Below are positions 27,635 through 40,800 of a stretch of DNA of 62,000 nt, piece after piece. The notes beneath the pieces are model-generated. The model was not told the origin of the DNA. It did no database searches and saw only the letters and a program-made list of their open reading frames with translations. The first letter of the stretch is position 1; every line of letters begins with the position of its first letter. A program made the translations under genes and the position numbers. This DNA is from Symsagittifera roscoffensis. Lineage: Eukaryota; Xenacoelomorpha; Acoela; Convolutidae. Where the stretch lies: contig NC_087069.1 in NCBI RefSeq assembly GCF_963678635.1, positions 12,854,874 to 12,916,873 of the forward strand, in the 5' to 3' direction.

Positions 27635-28232
27635 GTTTCCCGGTCTTGGTGACTTTACCGAGATGCGTTGTTCCAAAAGAACTCTAGACCTCGTAGGTTC
27701 GATTCGTTGGTCTAGCTTGAGACCATGTACCGATACGGGTTTCTACTATAAAATACAGTATACAATTAAACTCAGACCAGATTAAAAAACAAAAAGTTGA
27801 TAATGTTCTATGCTGGTTAAAGTTAAAACTCGGTTATTAAGTTGAATTTGAATTGGTTATTTAAAAAAGAACACTGACCATAGATCAGATATCCAAAAGC
27901 CGATGAGCTTTTGGCAGGTACTCCTAAATGCGAAATTATGCACAAAGAGCATTAGAGTTTAAATTTGCGCATTTCACAATAGGATAAAGTATGTCCGCGT
28001 CACAGTACACATCAGCTTCAATACAAGACTAGAACGAAAGTTTAAAAGAGTATTCCGAACACCGAATATACTTGGAGACAAAACCCAGGCCTGGGAGACA
28101 TGGCGGTTGTGACATCTGCCGCGACTGGATTCCAGGCAGGTAGTTCTCTTTGTTTTTGCTCGCGTTAGTCATCTAAATGACATGAAACCAGATATTTTGG
28201 TGAACACTTGGAAACCCGCTCAGTCAGAAATG
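27635..28232 (-). other. Possible 5' end of the decayed element, then junction to the satellite
   Basis: On the minus strand TGTCACAACC starts at 28114 and could be an LTR start, with a TGG at about 27773 as a possible primer-binding site, which would give an LTR of about 340 bp. No second LTR copy was found, so this is weak. The array begins at about 28233. Confidence 0.25.
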
Positions 28233-31200
28233 TGTTGATGTTGTTGCGCATGGTGATAGCGATGGTGTTGGTGATAGCGATGGTGACGTTGAAGCTGGTA
28301 TTAATGGTGATGGTGATGGTGTTGAATAAGGGGATGGTGATGGTGATAGTGATGGTGATGTCGTTGGATAAGGTGATAGTGATGGTGATGGTGATGGTGG
28401 TGATGATGGGGATTGGGTTGATTAACGGGATAGTGATGGTGATGGTGATGGTTATGGTGTTGGATAATATGATAATGATGGTGATGGTGATGGTTTTGGT
28501 GGTCGTGATGGTGATGGTGATGGTGATGCGATGCGATGGTTATGGTGATAGTGATGTTGATATTGATGATGATGGTGGTGGTGATGGCGATGATGTTGGA
28601 TAAAGTGATAGTGATGGTGATGTTGTTGGTGATGTTAATGTGATAGCGATGTTGATGGTGATAGTGATTGTGTATGAGAAGGTGATAGTGATGGTGATAG
28701 TTATTTTTGTTGTGATCGTGATGACGTTGGTGATGGTAATGGTGATGGTGTTGGATTCGGTGATAGCGATGGTGATGGTGATGGTAATGGTGATGATGAT
28801 CGTGATGGTGACGTGATTGTGATGGTGATGTTGTCGGATAAATTGATAGTGATGGTCATGATGTAGGTGTTGTATAAGTTGATAGTGATGGTGATGTTGA
28901 TGATTGTACTGGTGGTGATGGTTGTGATGCTGATGATGGTGATGTTGTTGGTGATAGTGTTGTTGTTGGATAAGGTGATAGTACTGGTGATGGTGATTGT
29001 GATGGTGATGGTGTTGGAGAAGGTGATAGTGATGGTGATGGTGATGGTGATGGTGATGGTGATGGTGTTGGATAAGGTGATAGCGATGGTGATGGTGATG
29101 TTGATGGTGATGGAGTTGGATAAGGTGATGGTGATGATGTTGGTGATGGCGTCGGATAAGATGTTTGTGATGGCGATGGTGATGGTGATGGTGTTGGACA
29201 AGGTGATAGTGATGGTGATGGTGATGTTGATGGTGTTGGATAAGGTGATAGTGATGGTGATGGTGATGTTGTCGGATAAGGTGATAGTGGTGGTGATGAA
29301 ATAGGCGTTGGATAACGTGATAGTGGTGGTGATGGTGATGGTAAGGGTGATGGTGATGGTGATGGTGATGGTGATGGTGATGGTGATGGTGATGGTGTTG
29401 GATAGTGTGATAGTGATGGTGATGTTGATATTTATGGCGATGGTGATGGTGATGTTGATGGTGATGGTGATAGTGTTGGATACGGTGAAAGAGGTGGTGA
29501 TGTTGATGATTATGGTGGTGGTGATGGTGATGATGTTGGTGATGGTGATGTTGATGGTAATGGTGATGCTCTTGGATAAGGTGATAGTGATGGTGATGGT
29601 GAGGGTGTTGGATAAGGTGATAGTGATGGCGATGGTGATGGTGATGATGATGGTGATGGTGATGGTGATGGGGATGGTGTCGGATAAGGTGATAGTGATG
29701 GTGATGGAGTAGGTGTTGGACAAGGTGATAGTGATGGCGATGGTGATGGTGTTAAATAAGGTGATGGCTATGGTGATGTTGATGGTGTTGGATAAGGTGA
29801 TAGTGACGGTGATGATGATGTTGATGGTGTTGGATAAGGTGATAGTGATGGCGATGGGGATGGTGATGGTGATGGTGTCGGAAAAGGTGATAGTGATAGT
29901 GATGGTGTAGGTGTTGGACAAGGTTATAGTGATGGCGATGGTGATGGTGATGGTGATGGTGATGATGATGGTGATGGTGATGGTGATAGTGTTGGATAGT
30001 GTGATAGTGATGGTGATGGTGATGGTGATGGTTATGATGATGGTGATGGTGATGTTGATGGTGATGGTGATGGTCTTGGATATGGTGATAGTGATGAAGA
30101 TGTTGATGATTATGGTGGTGGTGATGGTGATGGTGATGGTGATGGTGGTGATGGTGATGTTGTTGATGGTGATGTTGATGGTAAGGGTGATGGTGTTGGG
30201 TAGGGTGATAGTGATGATGATGGTGATAGTTAAGTTGGTGGTGATGGTGATGATGTTGGTGATGGTGATGTTGGTGGTGATGGTGTTGGATTAGGTGATA
30301 GTGATGGTGATGTTGATGTTGATAGTGATGAATAAGGTGAAGGTGATGGTGATGGTGAGGGTGATAGTGATGGTGTTGGATAAGGTGATAGTGGCGATGA
30401 TGGTGATGGTGATAGTGATGAAAAAAGAGATGGTGACGGTGATGGTGATGGTGGTGCTGATAGTGATGATGTTGGTGACGGTGAGGTTGATATTGTTGCG
30501 GATAGTGATAGCGATTGTGATGGCGATGATGATGGTGATGCTGATAGTGATGATGATGGTGGTGGTGATGGATACGGTGATGGTGATGGTGATGTTGATG
30601 GCGATAGTTATGGTGATGATGATGGTGTTGATAATCCGATGGTGATGGTGATGGTGATAGTGATGGCGATGTTGATGCTGATAGTGACGATGTTCATGAT
30701 GGTGATGTTGATGTTGTTGGGGATGGTGATAGCAATGGTGATGGTGATGGTGATGGTGATGGTGATGGTGATGGTGATGGTGATGGTGATGGTGATGGTG
30801 ATGGTGTTGGGTAAGCTGATAGTGATGGTGATTGTGATGATGGTGGTGGTGGTGACGATGTTGGTAACGGTGATGATGATATTGTTGGGGTTGGTGATAA
30901 CGATGGTGATGGTGATGATGAGGGTGATGAAGAAGGTGATAGTGATGATGATGGTGATGATGTTGGATAAGGTGATGGTGATGGTGGTAGCGATGGTGTT
31001 GGTGATGGTGATGGTGATGGTGTTGGATAAGTTGATAGTGATGGGTATGGTGATGGTAATGGTGGTAGTGATGGTGATGATGTTGGTGATGGTGATGTTG
31101 ATGGTGATGGTGATGGTTTCGGATAAGGTGATAGTGATGGTGATGGTGATGGTGATGATGATAGTGATGGTGTTGGATAAGGTGATAGTGATGGTGCTGT

Positions 31201-32063
31201 TGATGGTGATGTTGTTGGATAAGGTGATAGTGATGGTGATGGTGATGGTGATGGTGATGGTAATGGTGATGGTGATGGTGATGGTGATGGTCATGGTGAT
31301 GGTGTTGGATAATGTGATAATGATGTTAATCGTGTTGGATGAGTTGATAGTAATATTGATGGTGATAGTGATGGTGATGGCGATGGTGATGGTGATGGTG
31401 ATGGTGATGGTGATGGTGAAGGTGATGGTGATGGTGATGGTGATGGTGATGGTGATGGTGATGGTGATGGTGTTGGATGAGGTGATAGTGATGCTGATCG
31501 TGATGGTGATGGCGTTGGATAAGGCGATAGTGATGGTGATGGTGATGGTGATGGTTATGGTAGTGGTGATGGCGATGATGTTGGTGCTGGCGATGTTGAT
31601 GGTTATGGTGATGGTGATGGTGATGGTGATGGTGATGGTGATGGTGATGGTGATGGTGATGGTGATGCTGATGGTGATGGTGATGGTGTTGGGCAAGTTG
31701 ATAGTGATGATGATGGTGATGGTGATGGTGATGGTGGTGGTGACGATGTTGGTAACGGTGATAATGATACTGTTGGGGATGGTGATAACGATGGTTATGG
31801 TGATGATGAGGGTGATGAAGAAGGTGATAGTGATGATGATGGTGATGATGTTGGATAAGGTGATGGTGATGGCGATGGTGTTGGTGATGGTGATGGTGAT
31901 GGTGATGGTGTTGGATAAGTTGATAGTGATGGTGGTGGCGATGGTGTTGGTGATGGTGATGGTGATGGTGTTGGATAAGTTGATAGTGATGGGGATTGTG
32001 ATAGAATTGGTGGTAGTGATGGTGATGGTGATGGTGATGGTGATGGTGATGGTGATGGTGATG

Positions 32064-32591
32064 GCGTTGAGTAAGCTGATAGTGATGGTGATGCTAATGA
32101 TGGTGGTGGTGGTGACGATGTTGGTGACGGTGATGATGATATTGTTGGGGATGGTGATAACGATGGTGATGGTGATGTTGATGGTGATGGTGATAGTGTT
32201 GGATACGGTGAAAGAGGTGGTGATGTTCATGATTATGGTGATGGTGATGGTGATGATGTTGGTGATGGTGATGTTGATGGTAATGGTGATGCTCTTGGAT
32301 AAGGTGATAGTGATGGTGATGGTGATGGCGTTGAGTAAGCTGATAGTGATGGTGATGCTAATGATGGTGGTGGTGGTGACGATGTTGGTGACGGTGATGA
32401 TGATATTGTTGGGGATGGTGATAACGATGGTGATGGTGATGTTGATGGTGATGGTGATAGTGTTGGATACGGTGAAAGAGGTGGTGATGTTGATGATTAT
32501 GGTGATGGTGATGGTGATGATGTTGGTGATGGTGATGTTGATGGTAATGGTGATGCTCTTGGATAAGGTGATAGTGATGGTGATGGTGATG
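32064..32591 (+). repeat. 264-bp tandem duplication
   Basis: GCGTTGAGTAAGC occurs at 32064 and 32328, and GCTCTTGGATAAGG at 32291 and 32555, both 264 bases apart, with near-identical sequence between (one copy has GTTCATGAT, the other GTTGATGAT). Confidence 0.85.
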
Positions 32592-32630
32592 ATGTTGGAT
32601 AAAGTGATGGTGATGGTGGTGGCGATGTTG

Positions 32631-33692
32631 TCCGTGATAGTAATGGTGATGGTGATGGTGATGGTGATGGTGATGGTGATGGTGTTGGATAAGGTGATAG
32701 TGATGGTGCTGTTGATGGTGATGTTGTTGGATAAGCTGATAGTGATGGTGATGGTGATGGTAATGGTGATGGTGATGGTCATGGTGATGGTGTTGGATAA
32801 TGTGATAATGATGGTAATCGTGTTGGATAAGTTGATAGTAATATTGATGGTGATAGTGATGGTGATGGTGATGGCGATGGTGATGGTGATGATAATGGTG
32901 ATGGTGATGGTGATGGTGATGGTGATGGTGATGGCGATGGTGATGGTGATGGTGATAGTGATGCTGATGGTGATGGTGATGGTGTTGGGCAAGTTGATAG
33001 TGATGATGATGGTGATACTGTTGGGGATGGTGATAACGATGGTGATGGTGATGATGAGGGTGATGAAGAAGGTGATAGTGATGATGATGGTGCTGATGTT
33101 GGATAAGGTGACGGTGATGGCGATGGTGTTGGTGATGGTGATGGTGGTGGCGATGTTGTCCGTGATGGTAATGGTGATGGTGATGGTGATGGTGATGGTG
33201 ATGGTGATGGTGTTGGATAAGGTGATAGTGATGGTGCTGTTGATGGTGATGTTGTTGGATAAGCTGATAGTGATGGTGATGGTGATGGTAATGGTGATGG
33301 TGATGGTCATGGTGATGGTGTTGGATAATGTGATAATGATGGTAATCGTGTTGGATAAGTTGATAGTAATATTGATGGTGATAGTGATGGTGATGGTGAT
33401 GGTGATGGCGATGGTGATGGTGATGATAATGGTGATGGTGATGGTGATGGTGATGGTGATGGTGATGGCGATGGTGATGGTGATGGTGATAGTGATGCTG
33501 ATGGTGATGGTGATGGTGTTGGGCAAGTTGATAGTGATGATGATGGTGATACTGTTGGGGATGGTGATAACGATGGTGATGGTGATGATGAGGGTGATGA
33601 AGAAGGTGATAGTGATGATGATGGTGCTGATGTTGGATAAGGTGACGGTGATGGCGATGGTGTTGGTGATGGTGATGGTGATGATGATGGTG
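32631..33692 (+). repeat. Tandem duplication of about 530 bp
   Basis: TCCGTGAT recurs at 32631 and 33159 (528 apart) and GGGCAAGTTGATAG at 32987 and 33521 (534 apart). The 6-base difference is one hexamer. Confidence 0.85.
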
Positions 33693-36600
33693 TTGGATAA
33701 GTTGATAGTGATGGTGGTGTCGATGGTGTTGGTGATGGTGATGGTGATGGTGTTGGATAAGTTGATAGTGATGGGGATGGTGATAGAATTGGTGGTAGTG
33801 ATGGTGATGGTGATGGTGAAGGTGTTGGGTAAGCTGATAGTGATGGTGATGATGATGATGGTGGTGGTGGTGACGATGTTGGTGACGGTGATGATGATAT
33901 TGTTGGAGATGGTGATAACGATGGTGATGGTGATGATGAGGGTGATGAAGAAGGTGATAGTGATGATGATGGTGATGATGTTGGATAGGGTGATGGTGAT
34001 GGTGGTCGCGATGTTGTTGGTGATGGTGATGGTGATGGTGTTGGATAAGTTGATAGTGATGGGGATGGCGATAGTAATGGTGGTAGTGATGGTGATGAGG
34101 TTGGTGATGGTGATGTTGATGGTGATGGTGATGGTTTCGGATAAGTTGATAGTGATGGTGATGGTGATGATGATGGTGATGGTGATAGTGATGGTGATGG
34201 ATAGGGTGATAATGATGGTGCTCTTGATGGTGTTAGTGATGGTGATGGTGATGGTGATGGTGATGGTGATGGTGATGGTGATGGTGATGGTAATGGTGAT
34301 GGTGATGGTCATGGTGATGGTGTTGGATAATGTGATAGCGATGGTGCTTTTGATGGTGATGTTGTTGGATAAGGTGACAGTGATGGTGATGGTGATGGTT
34401 ATGGTGATGGTGATGGTGATGGTGATGGTCATGGTGATGGTGTTGGATAATGTGATAGTGATGGTAATGGTGTTGGATAACTTGATAGTATGATTGATGG
34501 TGATGGTGATGGTGATGGTGATGGTGATGGTGATGGTGATAGTGTTGCTGATGGTGTTGGATGATAAGATAGTGATGCTGATCGCGATGGTGATGGTGTT
34601 GGATAAGGTGATAAGGATTGTGATGGTGATGGTTATGGTAGTTGTGATGGTGATGGTGATTGTGATTATGAGGTTGATGGTGATGCTGATAGTGATGATG
34701 ATGATGATGATGGTTGTGGATAAGGTGATGGTGATGGTGACGGTGATGGTGATGGTGATGGTGATGGTGATGGTGATGGTGATGGTGATGGTGATGGTGA
34801 TGGGGATGGTGATGGTGTTGGATAAGATGAGAGCGATGTTGATGGTGATAGTTATAGAGGTAGTGATGGTGAATTTGATGGTGATGGTGTTAGATTAGGT
34901 GATTGTGATGTTGAAGATGATTGTGATGACGTTGGATAAGGTGAAGTTGATGGTGAGAGTGATGTTGATGGTGTTGGATAAGCTGATAGTGATGGTGATG
35001 GTGATGGTAATGGTGGTGGTGATGGTGATGTTGATGCTGTTGGGGATCTTGATAGCGATGGTGATGGTGATGATGAGGGCGATGGCGAGGGTGATGGTTG
35101 TTGTGATGGTGATGGTGATCTTGATGATGATGGTGTTGGATAAGATGATAGTGATGGTGATGGTGATAGTTATGGTGGTAGTGATGGCGAGTTTGATGAT
35201 GATGGTGTCGGATAAGGTGAAAGTGATGGTGATGGCGATGATGATGATGATGGCTGTGGATAAGGTGATGGTGACGGTGATGGTGATGGTGGTGGTGATT
35301 TTGATGGTGATCTTGTTGGTGATTATGTTGGATGAGATGATAGTGATGGTGATGGTGATAGTTATGGTGGTAGTGATGGCGAGTTTGATGATGATGGTGT
35401 TGGATAAGGTGATAGTGATGGTGATGATGATGATGATGATGATGATGGCTGTGGATAAGTTGATGGTGATGGTAATGGTGATGGTGATGGTGATAGTGAT
35501 GGTGATGGTGATGATGATGTTGATGGTGATCGTGATGGTGTTGGATACGGCGATTGTGATGGCGTTGTTGATGGTGATGTTGCTGGATAAGGTGGCAGTG
35601 ATGATGATGGTGATGATTATGGTGGTGGTGATGTTGATGATGTTGGTGATGGTGATGTTGATGATAATGGTGATGGTGTTGGACAAGGTGATAGTCATGG
35701 TGACGTGATGTTGATGGCGATGGGTTCGGATAACGCGATAGTGTTGGTGATGGTGATGATTATGATGGTGGTGGTGGTGATGGTGATCTTGATGGTGATG
35801 GTGTTGTTGATGGTGATGGTGATTGTGATGGTGATGGTGTTGGATAAGAAGATAGTGATCGCGATGGTTGTGTTGATGGTGCTGGATAAGGTGATAGTGT
35901 TGGTGATGGTGATGATGTGGTTTTGTGATGATGATGGTGATGGTGATTGTGATGGTGATGTTGATGGTGATGGTGATGGTGCTGGATAAGGTGATAGTCA
36001 TGTTGACGTGATGGTGATGGTGATGGTGTTGGATAAGGTGATAGTGATGGTGATGGTCATGATTATGTTGGTGGTGATGTTGAAGATGTTGGTGATGGCG
36101 ATGTTGATGGTAATGGTGATGGAGTTGGACAAGGTGATAGTCATGGTGACGTGATGGTGATGGTGATGGGGTTGGATAAGGCGATAGTGTTGGTGATGGT
36201 GATGATTATGGTGGTAGTGATGGCGAGTTTGATGATGATCGTGTTGGATAAGGTGATAGCGAAGGTGATGGTGATCGTGATGGTGTTGGATACGGCGATT
36301 GTGATGATGCTGTTGATGGTGATGTTGCTGGATAAGTTGGCAGTGTTGGTGAAGGTGATGGTGATGGTGTTGGATAAGAAGATAGTGATGGCGATGGTTA
36401 TGTTGTTGGAGATCGTGATGGTGTTGGATAGGATGATTGAGATGGTGATGTTCTTTGATATGGATATAGTGATGGTGATGGTGATGGTGATGGTGTTGGA
36501 TAAGAAGATAGTGACCGCGATGGTTATGTTGATGGTGCTGGAAAAGCTTATAGTGATGATGATGGTGATCGTGATGGTGATGTTGATTGTGATGGTGATG

Positions 36601-36767
36601 GTGCTGGACAAGGTGATAGTCATGGTGACGTGATGGTGATGGTGATGGTGTTGGATAAGGTGCTAGTGATGGTGATGGTCATAATTTTGGTGATGGTGAT
36701 GTTGATGTTGTTGGTGATGGTGATGTTAATGCTTATGGTGATGGTGCTGGACAAGGTAATAGTCATG

Positions 36768-37818
36768 GTGACGTGATCGTGATGGTGATGGGGTTGGATA
36801 AGTCGATAGTGTTGGTGATGGTGATTATTATGGTGGTGGTGATGGTGATGATGTTGGTGATGGTGATGGTGGTGGTGATGGTGATGGTGTTGGATAAGAT
36901 GATAGTGATGGTGATGGTGATATTTATGGTGGTAGTGATAGCGAATTTGATGATGATTGTGTTGGATAAGGTGATATTGATGGTGATGGTGATATTTATG
37001 GTGGTAGTGATAGCGAATTTGATGATGATTGTGTTGGATAAGGTGATATTGATGGTGATGGTGAGGATGATGGTGTTCGATAAGAAGTTTGTCATGGCGA
37101 GGATTATGTTGATGGCGATCGTGATGGTGTCGGATAGGGTGATTGAGATGGTGATGTTCTTTGATATGGTGATAGTGATAGTGTTGGTTATGGTGATGGT
37201 GTTGAATAAGAAGATAGTGATGATGATGGTGATGATGATGGTTATCGTGATGATGATGGTGATGGTGATGATGATGGTGATGTTGATGGTGATGGTGATG
37301 CTGCTTGACAAGGTGATAGTCATGGTGACGTGATGGTGATGGTGATGGGGTTGGATAAGTCGATAGTGTTGGTGATGGTGATTATTATGGCGGTGGTGAT
37401 GGTGATGATGTTGGTGATGGTGATGGTGGTGGTGATGGTGATGGTGATGGTGTTGGATAAGATGATAGTGATGGTGATGGTGATATTTATGGTGGTAGTG
37501 ATAGCGAATTTGATGATGATTGTGTTGGATAAGGTGATATTGATGGTGATGGTGAGGATGATGGTGTTCGATAAGAAGTTTGTGATGGCGAGGATTATGT
37601 TGATGGTGATCGTGATGGTGTCGGATAGGGTGATTGAGATGGTGATGTTCTTTGATTTGGTGATAGTGATAGTGTTGGTTATGGTGATGGTGTTGAATAA
37701 GAAGATAGTGATGATGATGGTGATGATGATGGTTATCGTGATGATGATGGCGATGGTGATGATGATGGTGATGTTGATGGTGATGGTGATGCCGCTTGAC
37801 AAGGTGATAGTCATGGTG
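36768..37818 (+). repeat. 557-bp tandem duplication
   Basis: GGATAAGTCGATAG is repeated 557 bases apart (AGTCG at 36801 and 37358). The first copy also has an internal duplication of a segment ending in GATTGTGTTGGATAAGG. Confidence 0.75.
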
Positions 37819-40800
37819 ACGTGATGGTGATGGTGATGGGGTTGGATAAGGTGATAGTGATGGTGATGGTGACGATTATGGTGGAGGTGATGGTGATGAT
37901 GTTGGTTATAAGGCTGTTGATGATAATGGTGATAGTGTTTGGCAATGTGATAGTGATTATGTTATTGATGGTGATAGTTCTCGTCGTAGTGATGGTGATG
38001 TTGATGATGATGTTGCTGGATAAGGTGGTAGTGATAGTAATGGTGATTGTAACGGTGTTGGATAGGGTGATTGAGATGGTGATGTTCTTTGAATAGGTGC
38101 TAGTGATGGTGATGGTAATGGTGATGGTGTTGGATAAGAAGATAATTACCGCGATGGTTAAGTTGATGGTGTTGGATAAGGTGATATTGATGTTGATGTT
38201 GGTGGTGATGGTTATGGTGATGGTGATGGTTCTGGACAAGGTGATAGTCATGGTGACGTGATGGTGACGGTGATGGGGTTGGAGAAGGTGATAGTGATGC
38301 TGATGGTGATGATTATGGTGGCGGTGATGGTGATGATGTTGGTGATGGTGATGTTGATGGTAGTGATGATGGTGTTGCACAAGGTGATAATCATGGCGAC
38401 GTGATGAAGATGGTGATGGGGTTGGATAAGGTGATAGTGATGGTGATGATTATGGTGGTGGTGATGGTGATGGTAATGGTGGTGGTGATGGTGATGGTGA
38501 TGATGATGTTGCTGGATAAGGTGGTAGTGATGTTGATGGTGATGGTGGTGGTGCTGGATAAGGTGATAGCAATGGTGTTGGTAATGATGAGGGTGATGGT
38601 GATGGCGATGGTGGTGGTGATGGTGATGATGATCTTGATGGTGATGGTGTTGGATGAGATGATAGTGATGGTGGTGGTGATAGTTATGGTGGTAGTGATG
38701 GCGAGTTTGATGATTATGGTGTTGGATAAGGTGATAGTGATGGTGATGGTGATGATGATGATGATGGCTGTGGATAAGGTTATGGTGATGATGATGGTGA
38801 TGGTGATGGTGATGTTGATGGTGATAGTGATGCTGCTGGGAAGGTAATAGTCATGGTGACGTGATGGTGATGTTGATGGGTTCGATAAGGTGATAGTGAT
38901 GGTGATGGTGATTATTATGGTGGTGGTGATGGTGATGATGTTGGTGATGGTGATAGTTATAGTGGTAGTGATGATGATGTTGGTGGTGATGGTTATGGTG
39001 ATGGTGATGTTGCTGGACAAGGTGATAGTCATGGTGACGTGATGGTTAAGTTGATGGTGTTGGATAAGGCGATATTGATGTTGATGTTGGTGGTGATGGT
39101 TATGGTGATGGTGATGGTGCTGGACAAGGTGATAGTCATGGTGACGTGATGGTGATGGTGATGGGGTTGGAGAAGGTGATAGTGATGGCGATGATTATGG
39201 TAGTGGTGGTGGTGACGATGTTGGTGATGGTGACGATGTTGGTGATGGTGATGGTGATCGTGATGCTAATGGTGATGGCGATGGTAATGGTGATGGTGAT
39301 AGTGATGGTGATGGTGATGATGATGTTGCTGGATAAGGTGGTAGTGATGGTGATGGTGTTGGTGATGGTGTTGGATAAGAAGATCTTGATGGTGATGGTG
39401 ATGTTGATGGTGATCGTGGTGGTGCTAGATAAGGTGATAGCGATGGTGTTGGTGATGATGAGGGTGATGGTGATGGTGATGGTGATGTTGATGGTAGTGA
39501 TGATGGTGTTGCACAAGGTGATAATCATGGCGACGTGATGGAGATGGTGATGGGGTTGGATAAGGTGATCATGATTTTGTTGATTATGGTGGCGGTGATG
39601 GTGATGATGTTGGTGATGGTGATGTTGATGGTAGTGATGATGGTGTTGCACAAGGTGATAATCATGGCGACGTGATGGAGATGGTGATGGTGTTGGATAA
39701 GAAGATCTTGATGGTGATGGTGATGTTGATGGTGATCGTGGTGGTGCTAGATAAGGCGATAGCGATGGTGTTGGTGATGATGAGGGTGATGGTGATGGTG
39801 ATGGTGGTGTTGATGGTAATGATGATCTTGATGGTGATGGTGTTGGATGAGATGATAGTGATGGTGGTGATGATATTTATGGTGGTAGTGATCGCGAGTT
39901 TGATGATTATGGTGTTGGATAAGCTGATAGTGATGGTGATGGTGATGATGATGATGATGATGATGATGGCTGTGGATAAGGTTATGGTGATGATGATGGT
40001 GATGGTGATGGTGATGTTGATGGTGATAGTGATGCTGCTGGACAAGTTGATAGTCATGGTGGCGTGATGGTGATGGTGATGGGGTTGGATAAGGTGATAG
40101 TGATGGTGATGGTGATGAATATGGTGGTGGTGATGGTGATGATGCTGGTGACGGTGATGATGCTGGTGATGGTGATGTTGATGGTAATGGTGATGGTGTT
40201 GGGCAAGGTGATATTCATGGTGACGTGATGGTGATGTTGATGGGGTTGGATAAGGTGATAGTGATGGTGATGGTGATGTTTATGGTGTGGTGATGGTGAT
40301 GATGTTGGTGATGGTGATAGTTATAGTGGTAGTGATGAGGATGTTGCAGGATAAGGTGGTAGTGATAGTGATGGTGATGGTAACGGTGTTGGATAAGAAG
40401 ATAGTGATGGCGATGTTTATGTTGACAGTGATCGTGATGGTGTTGGATAGGGTGATTGAGATGGTGATGGTGATGGTTATGGTGATGATGATGGTGATGG
40501 TGATCGTGATGGTGATGTTGATGGTGATGGTGATGGTGCTGGACAAGATGATAGTCATGGTGACGTGATGGTGATGGTACTGGGGTTGGATAAGGTGATA
40601 GTGATGGTGATGGTGATGATTATGGTGGCGGTGATAGTGATGATGTTAGTGAAGGTGATGTTGATGGTAGTGATGATAGGGATGGTGATGGTGATAATGA
40701 TGTTGCTGGATAAGGTGGTAGTGATGGTGATGGTGTTGGTGATGGTGTTGGATAAGAAGATCTTGATGGTGATGGTGAGGTTGATGGTGATCGTGATGGT

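Larger units (their letters stand above)
28233..35690 (+). repeat. Satellite block A: hexamers with GTTGGATAAGG spacers only
   Basis: This part lacks the GTCATGGTGACGTGATGG spacer that marks the next block. From about 30608 to 34493 indels keep the hexamer phase, so that one forward and one reverse frame stay open for nearly 3.9 kb. Confidence 0.7.
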
